The position numbers and the translations under genes are program-made. The notes beneath the pieces are model-generated. The model searched no databases, was not told where the DNA came from, and worked only from the letters and a program-made list of their open reading frames with translations. A stretch of 64,000 nt of DNA. Origin: Acestrorhynchus altus. Taxonomy: Eukaryota > Chordata > Actinopteri > Characiformes > Acestrorhynchidae. Where the stretch lies: assembly GCA_034509495.1 (NCBI GenBank), contig CM067523.1, positions 18,758,379-18,822,378 of the forward strand, given 5' to 3'. Of this stretch, positions 32,046 to 43,499 are shown in pieces. Within the stretch, counting starts at the first letter, position 1, and every line of letters begins with the position of its first letter.

Positions 32046-32610
32046 GGTTGATGGAGGCATTTCATAGATCCTTGAAATGAGTTTCTGGCTAACTGTCCTT
32101 CATTTTTTCAGACAAGGGTGCACATAGACATGGCAGGAAGGGGGGGGAGGGGGCTGCATTTGTCCATCATGCTCATTGCATTCGTTCAAAAGCAGAGGGA
32201 GGGGGATGGATCCAGGGCTATTGAAAAAAAAGGAAACTACCCTCCCTGATTTCAGCCATTATGAGAAATACTAGTGCATGGATTCTCTACCTTTCTCACC
32301 TCACAGCCCATCTGTTTCTTACTAGAAAGGATGCGTTGAGCTCAAACAGTAGCTTAATGCAAGATGAAACACATCGTTAAAATATGTAGACTTTTTTTAT
32401 TTCTGTCTAAAAGCTGTCTCTGGCAGTCCCCATGTTGGAAACCCATCTCTTCAATCTATCATCATGTTTGATGTCTGGTTTGTACTTACGGACGATTTTG
32501 GGTTGTCTTAGTGTTCTGTATACTCCCCATGACCCTAAGGCTCAAAACTGACCCGCCTTCAATAAACCCCTGAAATAAAACATCTTAACTGAGTTTTATA
32601 CCCCCAAAAC
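32046..32610. other. Single-copy DNA, no gene seen
   Basis: G-rich run GGAAGGGGGGGGAGGGGG at 32136-32153; otherwise unremarkable. Confidence 0.35.
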
Positions 32611-32615
32611 AACCG

Positions 32616-32670
32616 CCACCTTAAATGCAGCAGCAGCAGTTACTTTTTACTTTGAATGCATTTAAGGTGG
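32616..32670. mobile_element. Foldback element, sister of 29.6-kb copy
   Basis: CCACCTTAAATGCA (32616-32629) and TGCATTTAAGGTGG (32657-32670) pair exactly over 14 bases. A third, worn pair lies at 32798-32825. Confidence 0.55.
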
Positions 32671-33199
32671 AATGGAAAATGAGAAAAGATGAGCTAAATG
32701 CTCTGTTATGTTTGCTAAAAACAAAGACATCTTAGTTCACTAGTTAGCTTCTCTAAAACTCACTTTTAGCTCACAAGTTTGACAGTCATTTTCTGTTACA
32801 CCTTAAATGCTATGTTTAGGGTGGAATGGGAACAACTGCATTCAGAATGAAAGGAAACATTCAAAAAAAGAGTAATAAAGTTACTGTATGTATACTGACT
32901 AAAATGAGACTTTATTCAACCTTATTTTAAACAGACAAACCATTACATTCTTCATGGCCTTCAGAGCTAAAAGCCAGACATTAGTTCACTTTAAATTTAA
33001 ATCAGAAAACATTATTAATGCCATTTTTTTCAGTTACTGTAAAGAAATGCCATGTTTTTTTCTAAATGATGTCAAAAGGTGAAAAATTACACAAATAAAC
33101 CATGTTGGTACGACAGCAATTAAATACAAAAACAGTGATTTTTTTTTTTTTTCCTCCAGCAGTGGTTTAATTTTGTGATTAATGTGATGACTTAACCCA

Positions 33200-33665
33200 G
33201 GAAAGAAAAAAAATGCAGAGAAGACGACATATTTTGTGCCTAATAGAGAAGAAATGCGAACAACAACGTGCCAAATTAGTGGCTCTAATTAAGCAAAGAA
33301 GAACAGAGCAATCGGTTTACTGTTTTTAAAGTCTACACGTCCGCAACAAGAAAAAGCACATAAAAGCCCAGCAGACTCAATCGAAGTCTTAATTCGTCGG
33401 CACCGAGGAGCAACAAGCAGTGAAGGATTTTTTGTAATGTCTGCAACAGAATCAAAGGTTAATGAAAGCTTTCCAATTAGCTTTCACTTCCTTCCCGTCT
33501 TTAGAGAGGGTTATAAATGAAGAAAGAGACGCATTAAAGACTCAAACTCTTCAGAGAGGGAAATAAAAACACAATTTTCTAGGAATCTACAGTAAGAAAC
33601 AAGAACGGACAGTTGCCGTGTAATTGACTTAATTGGAATTAAAAACCAGTTACGGCACTATGGGC
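33200..33665. other. Candidate conserved non-coding block
   Basis: Repeat-free segment with CAAATTAGTGGCTCTAATTA, GAAAGCTTTCCAATTAGC and TGTAATTGACTTAATTGG, plus scattered CpG. No frame supported. Conservation is inference. Confidence 0.35.
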
Positions 33666-34072
33666 TTGAATGTTATAAATGGCACTGGTGATGTCCCAAT
33701 ACATGAATTGGGATTAGGGGCCCGTCAGGTGTATTTTTATGGATCGGTATTGGCTAGTTTAATCTCAGCTCAGTCCGGACCATCTGGTGGCCCCAAGACA
33801 TGATTAATGGACAATAGACAGCCGGCAGCCATGAGGAACTTCCTCGAAGGTTTCAATAAGAGTTTGCACTCTTGCTTGGAGGTGTTTGACAGTGGAACAG
33901 GGGACAATAATGCAATATCAGAGACTATTTGTGAAACAAAGCTATCAATGCACAAAGATCAGCATTAAAAGACATACAAAATAACTCGGTCAGAACATCC
34001 CCAGAGCGTATCTATTATTTGGTTAAATGTTCCATTGCATGTTGCATCTTAACCACCCTCTTTGGCCTCTAG

Positions 34073-34275
34073 GTGGGGCAGCGGTCTAATGCACGTTATG
34101 CACTGGGGAGAACAGGTTTGAATCCTGGGTCATGCTGCTTGCCATCAGCAGCCAGAGGCTGAGAGTCTGAAATTGGCCATGAAATTGTCAAACGTTCTCT
34201 CTGGGTGGATAGATGGCTCTCTTCCAACACCACACCCAGGCATCTGTTAGCTGTTGTATCGGGCTTAAGGACATT
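34073..34275 (+). mobile_element. tRNA-derived SINE copy
   Basis: A-box-like GTGGGGCAGCGG and B-box-like AGGTTTGAATCCTG (34113-34126), then CATCAGCAGCCAGAGGCTGA and CTGGGTGGATAGATGGC. The same order of words occurs at 36698-37035. It is not a tRNA gene: no acceptor or anticodon arms can be drawn. Confidence 0.7.
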
Positions 34276-34309
34276 TTGCAAGTCATTAACTAACTTCTGG
34301 CAGAATTTT

Positions 34310-34645
34310 TAGGCAGAATTGTTAGACTTTGACATTTTTTCAAGACTATATGAAGGCCTTTCCAAACCGTAATATTACCCAGACACAGAGCATGATGCTA
34401 CCACCAGCATCCTTAACAGCTGGTGCAGCTGTCCTTAGGGTTGAATATCTCAGCTTATATCCCCCTGTCATTACGGCCAAATGAGTCAATCTGTGACTGA
34501 CCATAAAACTTCATTCCAGAAAACTTTGTCCGTGTGGTCAGCTAAAACTTTAGCCAAGTTTGAAAGTATCGATTTTGGAGCAGAGGTTTTCTTGGATGAA
34601 AGGCTCGATTTGCTTGACAGGTTCTGCCTACAAGTGCACTCTTTT
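34310..34645 (-). mobile_element. Tc1-like relic
   Basis: Minus-sense remnant: GAGCATGATGCTACCACCAG, TGTCATTACGGCC, CATAAAACTTCATTCCAGAA and TCGATTTTGGAGCAGAGG match, from memory, a fish Tc1 family. No usable frame. Confidence 0.5.
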
Positions 34646-35138
34646 TTTTTTTTTTTTGGCAAGTGTATCTTCGTTTGGAAAACTGATCTATTTTAATTCA
34701 CGAGAAAGTGTCACAATGTCTCCTTTTAGAGGACTTTGTGAACCCCAAATGATGTGTATTTCGTATAAGAGAAAGTCACTCAGTTCAGATAGAGCTGTAG
34801 TGTAGACGGATGGTTAAGGTGTAGTATGTAATGCTTCTGCTGTGCAACTAAAGAAACAATTTGTTGACAACGTTGGGGAGACCTTTTCCCTGAAATCGAC
34901 AGATTTCTTTCTTTATCTGATTCACGTTCGTGTTTTAATATTGATATTGCTTGAGGCAGAATTCAGGCTTTCTGTTTTGGCTTCAGTGTCAATAATGAAA
35001 TAGTCAAGAAAGAGGAAAAAAAAAAACATGACAGTAACTTCAGCTGAAGGTTCAGAAACTGTAGATAGTAAAGCTAGACGGTTGATAAAACAGTGTGTTA
35101 CTGTACTTCAATACAAAGGAGAGAACAGAAGCTATATA

Positions 35139-35141
<3 letters not shown>
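34646..35141. other. Unassigned DNA
   Basis: AT-rich; nothing recognised. Confidence 0.3.
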
Positions 35142-35192
<51 letters not shown>

Positions 35193-35206
35193 TGCGTGCG
35201 TGTGTG
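35142..35206. repeat. (GT)n-(GCGT)n tract
   Basis: About 16 GT units then seven GCGT units. The whole 65 bp alternates purine and pyrimidine, the pattern that favours left-handed DNA. Confidence 0.95.
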
Positions 35207-35209
35207 AAT

Positions 35210-36380
35210 TTAATTATGATATATGTAAATGATTACAATATTCAATTAACTTAAACTTTGAACAATTCAACAATTAAAAGGAGGCTCTGGTACCCTGTTG
35301 GGTTCCTCTAGACCGCATATAAGATGAGATGTTTGGGCAGTCAGTCATTATCTTGGTTCTAAATAGGGTCACAGTCCAATTATCCCACCCGACTGACGTA
35401 CCAATATCATCTTCACAAACACATACATATAACTCTACAATGCATCCCAAGAATTTCCTACCATGTGCACAATTTCCACACACTTTTATATTATACATTA
35501 TGATTCTGCTTTGTAATATTCTCTGTTCGTATTGTTTCATTTCTGCATGTCTGAGTTGCGTCAGATATATGTCCTTCAAATATGGCTGAGCTCTTCTGAG
35601 TGCCCCTTGTACCACTACTACTGAATGCAATACAACCCGAATCACACCTACATTTGAGGCAGTGTTTTTTTCTCTACAGCAAAGGCAGGAGTGAAGCGCT
35701 CACCATGACGTCTCCATGCTCTAACCCAGTGGTCAGATCCCAAACTTGTTCAGCGTCTCCGGTCTCCGGTCCTTTGCAGTCCTGGTTTCTCGCTAACGAC
35801 GCCACTGCAAGCAAAGGCGATGGTTGGCTGTCAAAGGCAGGACATGTAATGTGTGACAAGACCGTCTTCAAGTACATCGTAGAGGCTTCGTACAGGCATA
35901 TTTAGAGGTCAGTGATCTCTCACCGAGAGGTACACTACCCAAAAGTAGCTCCAGAGAGCCCAGTGTAGAATGGGGATGGTGATGTCATTGTAATGTAGCA
36001 TAATATTATTACAGCAGTCACTGCAATATCTTTTCAGCCTAATGTCTGTAATGTGGTCTTATTATAACCTGACTTTAGCGTAATACAACATGCATAATAA
36101 ACAATACAGGTACGTGTAATTGTATTTGAATCTTCTTGCACGTTGTTTAATGTTATCCACTGATTTGCTGCGATACCCTGAAACTACATCACCAACATTA
36201 AACAGGTCAATCCATCGAGAGCCAACGGAAGAGGAAAATGTGTTCCTCGGCATATAAATAGAGTCATTAAATCAGTGTCGTTGAAGCTCAGAGATATAAT
36301 ATCCGTACAGTGAAGCAAATCTCCACTACTGTGTTTTGATGTATTGTTTACTGATGTTTTCCACATGAATTAATGATGTG
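35210..36380. other. Single-copy DNA, no gene seen
   Basis: Frames of up to 123 codons (35274-35645 minus) open without ATG or lack any motif. Not supported as genes. Confidence 0.35.
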
Positions 36381-36384
36381 GCTG

Positions 36385-36570
36385 TCACCGCGGTAAACGA
36401 GAGTGATTGATAACACAGATTAGAATAGAGTCCGATAATGAGATTCGTTAGGAGGATAGAGAATGTGCCAGGGTGTAATTTGTGCACAGGTCAATTAAAA
36501 ATGACAGATATGAAGTGCTTGTATCAATGAAATTACAAGTATGGTCCTCTTGTTTACGGCGCACATGTTG
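36385..36570. other. Candidate conserved non-coding block
   Basis: GTGATTGATAACACAGATTA, CCGATAATGAGATTCG, GTCAATTAAAAATGACAG and ATCAATGAAATTACAAG in a short repeat-free stretch. Conservation is inference. Confidence 0.25.
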
Positions 36571-36697
36571 ATAACCTTTCAATGAAACGCATGCATTTAT
36601 AAAGTTCATAAATAAATTAAATATAGAAGAATAAATAAACAGAATAAGTCATAAATAGAATCAGTTATGTATAAAACGTCATCCGAGTTGTAATAGC

Positions 36698-37035
36698 TCC
36701 AAGTGACTCAGCGGTCTAATATGCTGCCACCATCGTCCGAGGGTCGCGGGTCCGAATCCTGGCTGCTTGCCATCAACAGCCGGAGTCTGAGAGAGCGAGA
36801 GTGGTCATGCTTTCTCTGGGTGGGTAGATGGCGCTCTCTGCCCACCTCTCTGTCTGCTTGTCAGCACAGGTGTCTGTTAATCGTCTATCAGAGCTGAGGA
36901 CCTGGTGCACTCTTTTGGGAGCTCCCCGGCATTGATGCAATGGTGACTAAAGAGGTAGTGGTGAGCTTTACGTGTACTGGAGGATGTGGAAAGTTCAGCC
37001 TCCTTGTGTTGGAACATTGTGAGTTATAGGGGGAG
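36698..37035 (+). mobile_element. tRNA-derived SINE copy, best preserved
   Basis: A-box-like AGTGACTCAGCGG and B-box-like GGGTCCGAATCCT (36748-36760), then CATCAACAGCCGGAGTCTGA, CTGGGTGGGTAGATGGCGCT and a tail with CGTGTACTGGAGGATG. It is more complete than the copies at 23.2 and 34.1 kb. The internal pol III promoter words identify it as a SINE. Confidence 0.75.
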
Positions 37036-37094
37036 AGTTCTAATGGGGTTGGGTAATTTGCACTTCAAAACTGGGGCATAAAATTGGCATAAAA

Positions 37095-37154
<60 letters not shown>
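37095..37154. repeat. (TC)n-(AC)n compound microsatellite
   Basis: About ten TC units joined directly to about 20 AC units. Confidence 0.96.
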
Positions 37155-37157
<3 letters not shown>

Positions 37158-37269
37158 TACTTAAAGCTTCGTTTCCCAGCATGGCTGTTAGTGAAACTGA
37201 ATCGGTGAAAGCTTTGGTTCCCAGTCTACACTTGCACAGCTGTAAACAAATCTGAATCAGTAAAAGCAC

Positions 37270-37345
37270 ATTTTATTTATTTAATTATTTATTTATTTAT
37301 TGATTTGGTTTATTTTGGTTTATTTTTATTTATCATTGGGTTTAA
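37270..37345. repeat. TTTA-rich stretch
   Basis: Irregular ATTT, TTTA and GGTTTATTTT units. Confidence 0.7.
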
Positions 37346-38080
37346 TGTATCCTTATCCTTTCACAAAAGAGCTGACCGTTGTCTTTAGCCTCTACCTTTA
37401 TATAGCCCTGATTACTGTCCTTATCTGACCTCTGTAATAACAGACGATTAGCTGTATATAATCAGACCCTGTCAGTTAAAGAGATTTTACTGAATGTAAT
37501 CGAGTTTATTATTGCACTCGTTTTGCTATTATTGCCATTATTAGTCCAGTTGTGTTGTGGTGGTTGTGTTGTGATGGTTACAGGTTACTTCCATTCCATT
37601 CCTCTGTTCTCCTGTTACTCCTCCCCTTCTTGCCTTCAGATGGGGTATCATTTTATATTTATATTTATGTTTGGCTTAAAATGGCTACGATTGGATAATG
37701 GAGACATCAAAGGGACAAACAAAAATGTAAACAGAATAAGGCATTAAAATAAAGGCTTAAATAAAAAAGAGAAGGAGATACTATAGTATCAATCACATGT
37801 TCAAGATATCAGAGCTGAAAAAGCAGTCATACCACTTATGATGATTTTGCGGTTTCAGTATAAACCGTTAACACCTTCAGTGGTTCTAAACGTCTAGCAA
37901 CAAAAATGGAATTGGAAACTTTAAGGAAATACTTTTACTTTTTTTTTACTTTAAGTACATTTAGGAGGGGCTACTGTTCTACCTTTACTGTTACAATTTT
38001 ACTTAAATCTTAGAACCTGAGTGCTTAACCTACAGAGATGATACACATATCATTATAAACTTCAACAACAAACTGGAAAA
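37346..38080. other. AT-rich DNA, no gene seen
   Basis: Nothing recognisable. Confidence 0.3.
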
Positions 38081-38084
38081 TTCA

Positions 38085-38440
38085 TTTCCAATTGAATTTA
38101 AAGGCCAAATGGGCTTCCAGTGCATGTTTACTGCTCAACCTGCATACAGACTCTGACTGATCAGTGAGAGGGGGTGGGGCTGATGAAATCACTGAGCCCG
38201 ACATTGGGTTATAGAGGAAGACAAAAGGGAGGGACTGTTCACTCTTTCTTTGCTTACATGTTGTTCAAATTTCAGAATAAAAGTCCTGAGAAGGGATACT
38301 CTATTGATACATGCATTCATTCAAGTGTTTTGTAGAATGTATTATTGTAAATATACTTGTCAAACTAATCATTACAAATATCTCCTCAGAATTATTGCAA
38401 GGTCTGCTCAAAACATTTTGGATGATCAGGATTTCTGAGA
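38085..38440 (+). mobile_element. Family X copy 3
   Basis: CCAGTGCATGTTTACTGCTC, a GGGGTGGGGC box, ACATTGGGTTATAGAGG and TTTCAGAATAAAAGTCCTGA in the same order as copy 1. About 16 bases between GCTC and AACCTGCATACAGA are missing compared with other copies. Confidence 0.75.
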
Positions 38441-38469
38441 CATAAAGGAATTTCCATACTCTACATTTT

Positions 38470-38900
38470 GTGAATGAGCAGCATTAGGCATGGCAGCTGC
38501 TTTAAAAGACACAGATTCATCAAACAAGTCCATAATTCATTATTTAGAAAGAGCTGGAATTCACGCATGAAACATTGAAATCATGGAATTAGCAGAGAGA
38601 GAGAACTTCATTAGAACTTAGTGTTTGTCTTCTCAGGACAATGATAGCAATCATACATGAAGCTCCTCTGATTAACGTAGTGGGATTGTTACGTGCTGCC
38701 GTACACAAAGAAACATGACATATATAAGAGTCGGTGAGTTGGAAATGCCAGTGAAGGATCCGGGCACGGTAACCGTGACGGGATTATGAGGCCTAAGTCT
38801 CACAGACAAAGTCACTTGACGAGATCAAGACTCCAGAGAGCTCTTGGAGGAGCTTTGTCTAGCTTAATTTTAATCTAGTGAACTTTCAGAGGTAGTCTAC
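38470..38900. other. Single-copy DNA, possibly conserved
   Basis: Repeat-free with CCATAATTCATTATTTAG and TAGCTTAATTTTAATCTAG. No frame supported. Confidence 0.25.
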
Positions 38901-38964
38901 TAGTACATATAAAAGTTGATGCTCGTACGCCTTGGCAGTGAGGATACATTGATCAATGATAACA

Positions 38965-39205
38965 TTATTACAACCTTGTTTCGACATTCACTGTCCATTC
39001 CATCAGCTCCTCTGATCATACCGGCGCACTTTGTAGTTCTTAAATTACAAACTGTAACCTGTCTGCTTCTCTGCATACTTCGCTATCCACCTTTCACCCT
39101 GATCTCTCTCTCTGATGGAGCAATTAGGTGGGCATGTCTAATACAGCGGAGAGTGTTTAAACACTCCAGCAGCACTGCTGCGCCGGATCCACTCATGTCG
39201 GCACT
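38965..39205. mobile_element. Family P left end and fragment
   Basis: ACAACCTTGTTTCGACATTC, CACTGTCCATTCCATCAGCT and GCGCACTTTGTAGTTCTT match the left end at 47641; then CCTTTCACCCTGATCTCT and CACTCCAGCAGCACTGCTG. The middle is deleted. Confidence 0.65.
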
Positions 39206-40115
39206 AAATAGCAAGCTGGATTCATCACAATATAATACAATATAATGCATCATACAATTATGACATCATTAAGTGGGGTAATATCTAACATCTGCTAGTT
39301 TATGGTGTGTGTGTTTGTGTGTGTGATCCTGAATTATGAAGTCTAGAAAACAGCACGGAACTGGCCACGACGTGCAGAGTTCATCCAAAATCCATCCCAA
39401 GTAAGCAGACTTAAATTCAAAAACATTTGTTTATCAGTTAACACTGATAACATGACGCTATGCCTGATATTGTTACTGTGTATTGGATCGTAAAAGAGAA
39501 GCTCAGCAGGATCACCCCCGCTCGGTCAACACAGCTCAGGATTTCAAAGCCAGAGTCGTTGCATCAGCAGAAGTGACAGGGTAATGTGAGGTTAGAAGGC
39601 AGACACAGGCAGTCAAAAACAGAGTAAGTGGACAGGCTTTCAAAAGTTAGCTGACAGATCCTATTTTGCCTCCCTTTCTTTCGTTCTCTCGCTTTCTTTC
39701 TCTTTTTGTCTGTTGATCAGGTGGGTTTTGACTTTGATGTCCCATCATCGCCTCCCACGGGCCCTCTGCTCTCACACCTCTGCCGCCTCAGAGGAGCGCG
39801 TGAGCTGAAGAGATGGGGAGAGACAGCTTTACCTGCCCAAAGACAGTCCACTCTACACTGTAGTGTGCTTCCAAGGGGCTTCCTGTCAAACCAAAGCAAC
39901 TTTTGCCTTTTTAACCCCTAAAACCCAATAAAAAAAAAACAGCTTTTGTCTTGTGATGTACCCTTCGCTTTTAATACTTTGATGTGTAATCAATGGGAGC
40001 GAAGCTGAAAAACCACTGCTATTTATTGTAGCTGTCAGAAAGCACCATTTATGGACGTAAACACACAAACAGCAGCATAATTAACCCTGCAGTGGCCTTT
40101 GTTACCATTTCTTGT
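39206..40115. other. Mostly single-copy DNA
   Basis: A pyrimidine-rich stretch at 39669-39712 ends in GATCAG and is followed by an open frame (39721-39921) that resembles an exon start by composition. No protein family is recognised, so it is not called as a gene. Confidence 0.3.
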
Positions 40116-40124
40116 TGAGTATTT

Positions 40125-40335
40125 ACTGGTTGGTGTTGGGCAACAGATAACACCAGTGAGCCACCACACCATGTGGGAGACTGGGGAATGATTCCCAGTC
40201 TGGGCAACTATGCTGTGCTACACCAATTAGAGTCCTTGGGCAAGACTCCTAACACTAGCCTGGCCCTCTTCTGTAATATGAGTGACCTTGTAAGTGGATC
40301 TGGATAAGACACTAAGCTTTTCAATGCCCGTATAC
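40125..40335 (+). mobile_element. SINE-like repeat
   Basis: CCAGTCTGGGCAACTATGC, TGCTACACCAATTAGAGTCC and TTGGGCAAGACTCCTAACAC, then GTAAGTGGATCTGGATAAGA. From memory these belong to a common fish SINE ending in GGATAAGAGCGTCTGC. The promoter end is worn. Confidence 0.55.
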
Positions 40336-40339
40336 TTCA

Positions 40340-41455
40340 GCAATTAAGGGCGAACCAAGCTAGTGTCTGAGGTTTAAAGAAGACAGCCTCCGCAAAAGTC
40401 ATCTCTAATGATGGTCTAATCATTTGCAGGTGATATGTTGCCCCCGATTCCAATTTTAAGCATTTTAAGTAAACCTGTGGATGCCAGAACCTTTTCCTAA
40501 TTGCATTTCTATTAATTACATTTTACAAAAGGAGGTTTAAAAGACATTTCTTCAGTTCTATGTTTTATTTATTTCACCGCCAACTCTCAGTAAAGTTGCT
40601 TTGTTTCAATTAAAGCAGTTAAATAAAATGGATTGCTTCCAATTGGGCTAATGTTCAGCAGACCACAGTTTAAATAGCAAAATAGATTTGTTGAATGAAA
40701 TAGTTTTACCGGAATTGAATGAAATACATTCACCATCAAAAATCACTTAATCAAAGCACTTAACAAGTGTTCTGTCCTGCTCCACTCTTTGCAGTGTCAT
40801 TTTTCATTTGAATGAACTGAAGATCTAAACTCCACTGAAGGTGAGTATATTTTTCTCCAGCATGTTGTAACTGAAATCATTGTGTAAATTAGTGTCAAAT
40901 TTTCCCAAATTAAAACCTCAGAAACACTCGTCTACTGTCTGGAAATATTTTAAATCATGTTTTATACTAAAGATATGCAACAGAATAAGAATTTACCAAC
41001 ATATAATAAATAATAATCCAGTTTAATTGTAAAATGCTCTAAAAATTACAAACTGATATTGCTAAATGTGCAGATCATCCCATGAATACAGTGTTATTTT
41101 TATTATTATATAGCCATTTTTTGCATAACTTAAAGTGGTGACATTTCCTCATTTTGATTATTTATATAAATAGTTTGACCAGAGGAGGAGCCACCCCCCC
41201 ACCACCACCACCTTGTGCCAATGACTCACCGGGGGAGGGATTATGTCTTTATCCTTGTTTCATGTGTTGTTCACATTCTTATTTTTGGTTTGCGTAAATC
41301 AGTTGTAAAATGTGTTTTACAAATACATTTTGATTTAATGATTTGATTTTGATTTATTTTATGTGCTGAAAAGAAGTAATTATAGACAAATGACAAGAAT
41401 ATGTACAATAATAAGCCTGTCATACTTAACAGTGATGCAAAAAAAAAAAAGTAAA
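40340..41455. other. AT-rich DNA, no gene seen
   Basis: No repeat family or coding signal apart from short A and T runs. Confidence 0.35.
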
Positions 41456-41469
41456 AATAACAAAAAACA

Positions 41470-41760
41470 AAGGCAATATCTGGGTCAGTGATGTCGTTAG
41501 CCACATCCAATCTCTCTGATCAGTCAGAGTCTGTGTGCAGGTTGAGCATGTACATGTGGACAGAGCAGTAAACATGCACTGGAAGCTCCTTTGATATTTA
41601 AACTGGGTTTTAATTCAGCTGGAAATGACGGAGTGCATTTTAGCTGCTTTCTTATAGTGATTTGTACGAAGTCTAAGTTACTTCAGTCTGAAAGTAGAAG
41701 AAAAGGCATGTAACTGCCCACAAAGTGCAGAGCTCTTGTTCTACGAGTTGAATAAGGAAG
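41470..41760 (-). mobile_element. Family X copy 4
   Basis: Core words in minus sense: ATATCTGGGTCAGTGATGTC, TCTGATCAGTCAGAGTCTG, GCAGGTTGAGCATGTACATG and GCAGTAAACATGCACTGGAA, then AACTGCCCACAAAGTG. The poly-A signal side is truncated. Confidence 0.7.
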
Positions 41761-41929
41761 TGTGTGGCCAGTATGGCAGGCAGCTAACACAGGTATCGAT
41801 GTGTTTAAGGTGCTGGGTGAAGCCTTGGTGATGTAACAACGTTACCAACTTACATCCAACAGACTCTACAGGAGATCCAGTTTTTCTCACAACCATAGAC
41901 AAAAGAAGAGAATCACGAAGACGAGTGGA

Positions 41930-42130
41930 CTAAGCTTTGCCCCGTTGGAGGTCTTACAGTCTCGTTTTTCATTAGAATGACCTGATGCCCCTATTCTTCT
42001 ACACTGAAGCTCTCCAGTTCTCCAGCCTCCATCTGCTCTGAAGGTGAACCCTTTCCTCTCAGGAGGCTCGGCCAGCCCGCGTTCGCTCCCAAGAGTGAAG
42101 CCCCGTCCAGGTGTGAGCGGCTTCTCTCGC
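41930..42130. other. GC-richer unassigned stretch
   Basis: The minus frame covers 84 codons, opens without ATG and has no known motif. The sequence could be an interspersed repeat I do not know. Confidence 0.3.
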
Positions 42131-42279
42131 AAATCAATCATTTCATTTCAGAGAGATAATTTATTGTAGGTGCGCGGGGTTACAGATCCAATCTCCAGCA
42201 TGTTCTGACTGCCATGTCCAATGCTTAAACCTGTCATCAGTCTTCATCTGCCGCAATGTTGCTCTTCTGTCACTGCCAT

Positions 42280-42642
42280 TATTGCAGCTAGAGCGCGTCC
42301 CACTCGTAATGAATAATGACAGCATACATGCAAACGGCGATGTAGCTAAATATGATGAATCACATTGTTAGATAAATGAGTGCTGATGCACACGTTTAAG
42401 TAACAATCTCGCAGGGAGTTGATGGTGGAATTATCGCTTATTTATCGCCGCCACCTGCAAAATGAACATTTACAGCGCCGTAAATCGCGGCTAGAAGCGT
42501 AAACTAATTTTGGCTATTTTGCACCCCTATCCGAGTGCAGAGATAAAGTGATTAATATGTGCAGTCAGATGCAATAAATCTCCGTTTAAATTGCCGTGAT
42601 TATCCCCTTGCCCTGCGTCCAAGCTTAGAAGCCCTATGAAGG

Positions 42643-42645
<3 letters not shown>
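42280..42645. other. Candidate conserved non-coding block
   Basis: Dense mix of CpG words and homeodomain-type words: GCGCGTCCCACTC, GTAATGAATAATGAC, GGAATTATCGCTTATTTATC, GCCGTAAATCGCGG, AAAGTGATTAATATG and AAATTGCCGTGATTATC. Repeat-free, and bounded on the right by a CT microsatellite. Strongest candidate of this kind in the centre of the window. Conservation is inference. Confidence 0.4.

Positions 42646-42647
<2 letters not shown>

Positions 42648-42689
<42 letters not shown>
42648..42689. repeat. (CT)n microsatellite
   Basis: About 20 CT units. Confidence 0.96.
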
Positions 42690-42691
<2 letters not shown>

Positions 42692-43340
42692 CTCATCTGT
42701 CTCATTCGTTAATTTTCTTTTTATCTCCGATTCTCACTCATGTTCCCTCAATGCAACACTCATTGGAGAAACGTCTGAATCTTAACATCGCTCTGCATTC
42801 CTAGATGAATGGGACACAAATTAAAGGCCTTTCTCCTCTGTTTTCTTTTGCGTCACATCCAAATAATTGGGCAAATGTTCAGCCATTCTCCTACCAAATT
42901 GCAACACGGCACACTCTCAAAACCTTATCACACCAAAAGCAATTAAGATTTACTGAATCATGTAATTTAATCAGTCAGAACTTAATGTGATTGAAGGGTG
43001 CGACTTGAATTTCCTACTTTTTGCTCGGTGACTATGGCAGGTTACTCTTAAAAACTCAAGTCACTCCAGGTTGGGCTCCGGTTTCTTCAGCATCGTGGCC
43101 TTGAAGCAGAGCCATGATGTTTCGTCTTCAAGTTATTAAATAAACATAACAATGGCTTGTCTAACTAATGTTTACAGCACAATTCCTTTATTGTGGTCTT
43201 GACATTAAGGTGAGCTTCACTAAACCGTGATCAGCACTGAATGAAAAGTGTATTTTGGAATATTAAAGAAACAGAACCATAAACAAACACTTTGTTGTTC
43301 TATAGTTACAGACTGTAGTCCATCTGTTTCTGGACATCAT
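42690..43340. other. Single-copy DNA, no gene seen
   Basis: Unremarkable. Confidence 0.3.
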
Positions 43341-43347
43341 TTTCAGC

Positions 43348-43485
43348 TGTGGCCTGCTGGTTAAGGAACCAACCTTGTGACTGGAAGGTTGCTGGTTTGA
43401 ATCCCTGAACTGGCAGGATATGACTGAATTGCCCTTGAGTAAGACACTGAACACCCCAGCTGCTCCCTGGGTGCCCTGGATATTT
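43348..43485 (+). mobile_element. tRNA-derived SINE, second family
   Basis: A-box-like GTGGCCTGCTGGTTAAGG and B-box-like GCTGGTTTGAATCCC (43392-43406), then GACTGAATTGCCC, GAGTAAGACACTGAACACCC and CTGCTCCCTGGG. This differs from the SINE at 34.1 and 36.7 kb. Confidence 0.65.
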
Positions 43486-43499
43486 ATAGTTTAACCCTC

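Noticed and set aside
23205..37035. tRNA genes at the B-box-like sites (23.25, 34.12 and 36.75 kb)
   Set aside because: The A and B box words are present, but no cloverleaf can be drawn and the same tail follows in each copy: SINEs, not tRNA genes.
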